The position numbers and the translations under genes are program-made. This document shows positions 30,867-32,538 of a stretch of DNA of 32,538 bases, in pieces; the stretch's first letter is position 1, and every line of letters begins with the position of its first letter. The notes beneath the pieces were generated by a model that was not told the DNA's origin, made no database searches, and was given only the letters and a program-made list of their open reading frames with translations. The stretch is from a bacterium (GTDB lineage Bacteria > Zhuqueibacterota > Zhuqueibacteria > Residuimicrobiales > Residuimicrobiaceae), in assembly GCA_029554865.1 (NCBI GenBank), contig JAKPUX010000230.1:1-32538 (forward strand). The letters run 5' to 3'.

Positions 30867-32538
30867 TTATTTGATGAGCAGCATCTTGCGGGTCAGGGCC
30901 TGGCCGTCGCGGGTGAGGCGATAGAGATAGGTGCCCGAACCCCAGGACCGGGCATCCACCGCGATGCGGTGGCGACCGGCGGGCTGCAGGCCGTCGGCGA
31001 GCACGGCCACTTCGCGCCCGAGCAGATCATAGACCGCCAGCCGGATCTGCGCCGCCGCCGGCAGGTCGAAGGCGATCGTCGTCACCGGATTGAAGGGGTT
31101 GGGATAGTTCTGCTCCAGGGCGAAACGCGCCGGCAGTGATTCAGGCCGCGACTCGACCCCTGTCGGCACCGAGGTCTTGGTCACCACCACCAGGTTGTCG
31201 ACATAGATCGTCCCGCTGACGGAGGAGTCTGGGCTTTTGGTGAGCTGGATGCTGTCGATGCTCAGCTTGTTGCCATCGAGCTGGTTGTTGGTCGCCAGCC
31301 AGGCGCCGACCACGCCGGGATCGCTCAGCTTCCACTCGACCAGACGCCAGCCATACCAGTCGACCTTGACCCACTGCGTCACCTCCGGCAGGGTGTTTTT
31401 GGCGACCACCTCGTCGAGGGCCAGACGCAGCAGGGTGCCGCTGCCGTCGCCGAAGACGTGGATCTGCAGGGTATAGGTGGTATCGAAAAAGACCGCGCCC
31501 GGGGTCGAGGCGGGTTCGAGGACATAGCGGCAGAGATGGTCCGCCACCCCGGTATCCCACTGATAGCGCAGGGCCGCAGAGTATTTTTGCGATCCGTAGG
31601 AGTTGGGCAGCCAGACTGTCCGGTCCATCTCGATCAGCGTTTTGGCCGCGATGGTACCCACTGTGGATCCGCTGCGGGAGGGATCCCACCAGGCGGTGGC
31701 GCCGAAGAACTTGTCGATGGTCACCTCTTTGAGGGTGCGTTCCGCACGAGTAAGTACGGGAATCTCTATGGCGGCAGCGAGGAGATTGCCGGCGGTGTCG
31801 GCGATCGCCGGCCGGACATGCAGCTGATATGCCGTGTTGATCTCCAGGGCTTTGGCGGGCTGGATCGAAAGAACCGAACGGCTGCCGGCCGGGACATGGG
31901 CCCACATCGCCTGCACAGGCTCTCCTGCGCGGGTCAGCAGGAAGGTCGTGTCAGTAATGGAGGCCGGGGCGATGCGCTCGTCGAAGAGCAGATTGATCAC
32001 CCCCTCGACCGGCAGCAGGTGCTCCGCGGAGGGATAAAAGGCGAGCAGTTCGGGAGCGCTGATATCCCGGGCGTCGGTCGCAAACTGGATCTGGAAAACC
32101 CCGCCCGGAATGCCGTCGGAGTCGCCGTCCAGGGCCGTGCCGTTGACATCGGCGGCCGCTTCGCTGAGTGTGAGGGTATAAGAGGTGCCGAAGCGCAGAG
32201 GCTCGGCCGGTTCCAGGGAGAGCAGGGTATAGCCTTCACTCCAGCGCATCCGGTTGATGAGGACGGCGGGATCGAAGGCTAGCGCCGCCGCCACGCTGGT
32301 GGAATCCATGGCCTTGCTGAAAACGACGGTCAGGTCATGGCTGACAGCGACGGTTTCGCCAGGAGCGGGGGTGGTGGCGACCACCTGGGGCGCGAAAGAA
32401 GGCACCGGGCCGGCCTCGGCAAGGGGCGAGGGCAGGGATTCGTTCCAGAAGCGGTCGAAGGCGGTGGCATAGTAAAAGAAGGAGCCCGCATGATTCTGGA
32501 GGCCGTCAAAGCGGTCGATGAAGGTGACCGGGCTTCCG
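30867..32538 (-). CDS. Secreted T9SS cargo protein with two Ig-like Big_5 domains, N-terminus outside window
   Basis: The C-terminal 556 residues are visible and the frame stays open to the right edge, so the start lies beyond. The first residues seen include VTFIDRFDGLQNHAGSFFYY, the end of an unidentified N-terminal domain. Two Big_5 (SbsA-type Ig-like) domains follow: one from QVVATTPAPGETVAVSHDLT to about 31 residues after AAADVNGTALDGDSDGIPGG, the second around LLAFYPSAEHLLPVEGVINL. Next is a beta-sandwich region ending SGTIYVDNLVVV, which looks like a carbohydrate-binding or galactose-binding module, then the T9SS domain (NYPNPFNPVTTIAFDLPAAA, ending TRKMLLIK). It is transcribed towards the GHL10 gene and may start that operon. 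The catalytic part, if any, cannot be named. Confidence 0.88.
   Translation of the reverse strand, partial: GSPVTFIDRFDGLQNHAGSFFYYATAFDRFWNESLPSPLAEAGPVPSFAPQVVATTPAPGETVAVSHDLTVVFSKAMDSTSVAAALAFDPAVLINRMRWSEGYTLLSLEPAEPLRFGTSYTLTLSEAAADVNGTALDGDSDGIPGGVFQIQFATDARDISAPELLAFYPSAEHLLPVEGVINLLFDERIAPASITDTTFLLTRAGEPVQAMWAHVPAGSRSVLSIQPAKALEINTAYQLHVRPAIADTAGNLLAAAIEIPVLTRAERTLKEVTIDKFFGATAWWDPSRSGSTVGTIAAKTLIEMDRTVWLPNSYGSQKYSAALRYQWDTGVADHLCRYVLEPASTPGAVFFDTTYTLQIHVFGDGSGTLLRLALDEVVAKNTLPEVTQWVKVDWYGWRLVEWKLSDPGVVGAWLATNNQLDGNKLSIDSIQLTKSPDSSVSGTIYVDNLVVVTKTSVPTGVESRPESLPARFALEQNYPNPFNPVTTIAFDLPAAAQIRLAVYDLLGREVAVLADGLQPAGRHRIAVDARSWGSGTYLYRLTRDGQALTRKMLLIK

Overview
The window reads as chromosomal sequence from a G+C-rich (about 60% by eye), Gram-negative bacterium of the FCB group (Fibrobacteres-Chlorobi-Bacteroidetes and related candidate phyla). 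A KSB1-, Calditrichota- or Ignavibacteria-like lineage would fit best. Three lines point this way. Three secreted proteins end in the NYPNPFN-type C-terminal sorting domain of type IX secretion (T9SS) cargo. A heptosyltransferase-family enzyme implies an LPS-type envelope. The primary sigma factor is short and lacks region 1.1. The promoters that can be read are of the ordinary TTGACA / 17 bp / TANNNT kind, not the divergent Bacteroidetes -33/-7 type. The lineage is inferred; no 16S rRNA gene is present.

Layout, left to right. (1) 1-976: 3' portion of a leftward cstA peptide-transporter gene. (2) 1067-3715: leftward two-gene operon for the saccharopine route of lysine breakdown (an LKR-like protein, then a Lys9-type saccharopine dehydrogenase), with a near-consensus promoter. 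(3) rlmN leftward, diverging from a rightward moxR-DUF58 pair. (4) A small secreted fibronectin-III-like protein, leftward, diverging from the primary sigma factor gene; then an M23 peptidase gene and a TPR protein gene. (5) 10793-16226: a long leftward housekeeping block: rpsU, yqeY, (terminator/attenuator), cvpA, mutS2, an inositol-monophosphatase-family gene, a small membrane protein and a DUF457-type membrane protein. (6) 16449-20889 rightward: a small membrane-anchored protein, the ammonia-forming nitrite reductase pair nrfH-nrfA, an RluD-type pseudouridine synthase and a secreted beta-rich protein. (7) 21054-24064 rightward: a large T9SS cargo protein with a deacetylase-like N-terminus and a small lipoprotein. 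(8) 24278-32538 leftward: a tetraheme cytochrome c; then, in transcription order from the right, two further T9SS cargo proteins, a GT9 heptosyltransferase, a histidine kinase and an NtrC-type response regulator.

How the genes fit together. NrfH passes quinol electrons to NrfA, which reduces nitrite to ammonium. The separate tetraheme cytochrome may belong to the same periplasmic redox chemistry. CstA and the saccharopine enzymes suggest growth on peptides and lysine. The right-hand block couples envelope glycan genes to a sensor/sigma-54-activator pair packed into the same gene string. No intergenic gap exceeds 300 bases. I see no tRNA, rRNA, CRISPR array, insertion sequence or prophage. Nothing here is a clearly undescribed multi-gene system. 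The most interesting items are the CE4-like T9SS cargo protein, the tiny FN3 protein with a distinctive C-terminal tail, and the kinase/regulator embedded with envelope genes.
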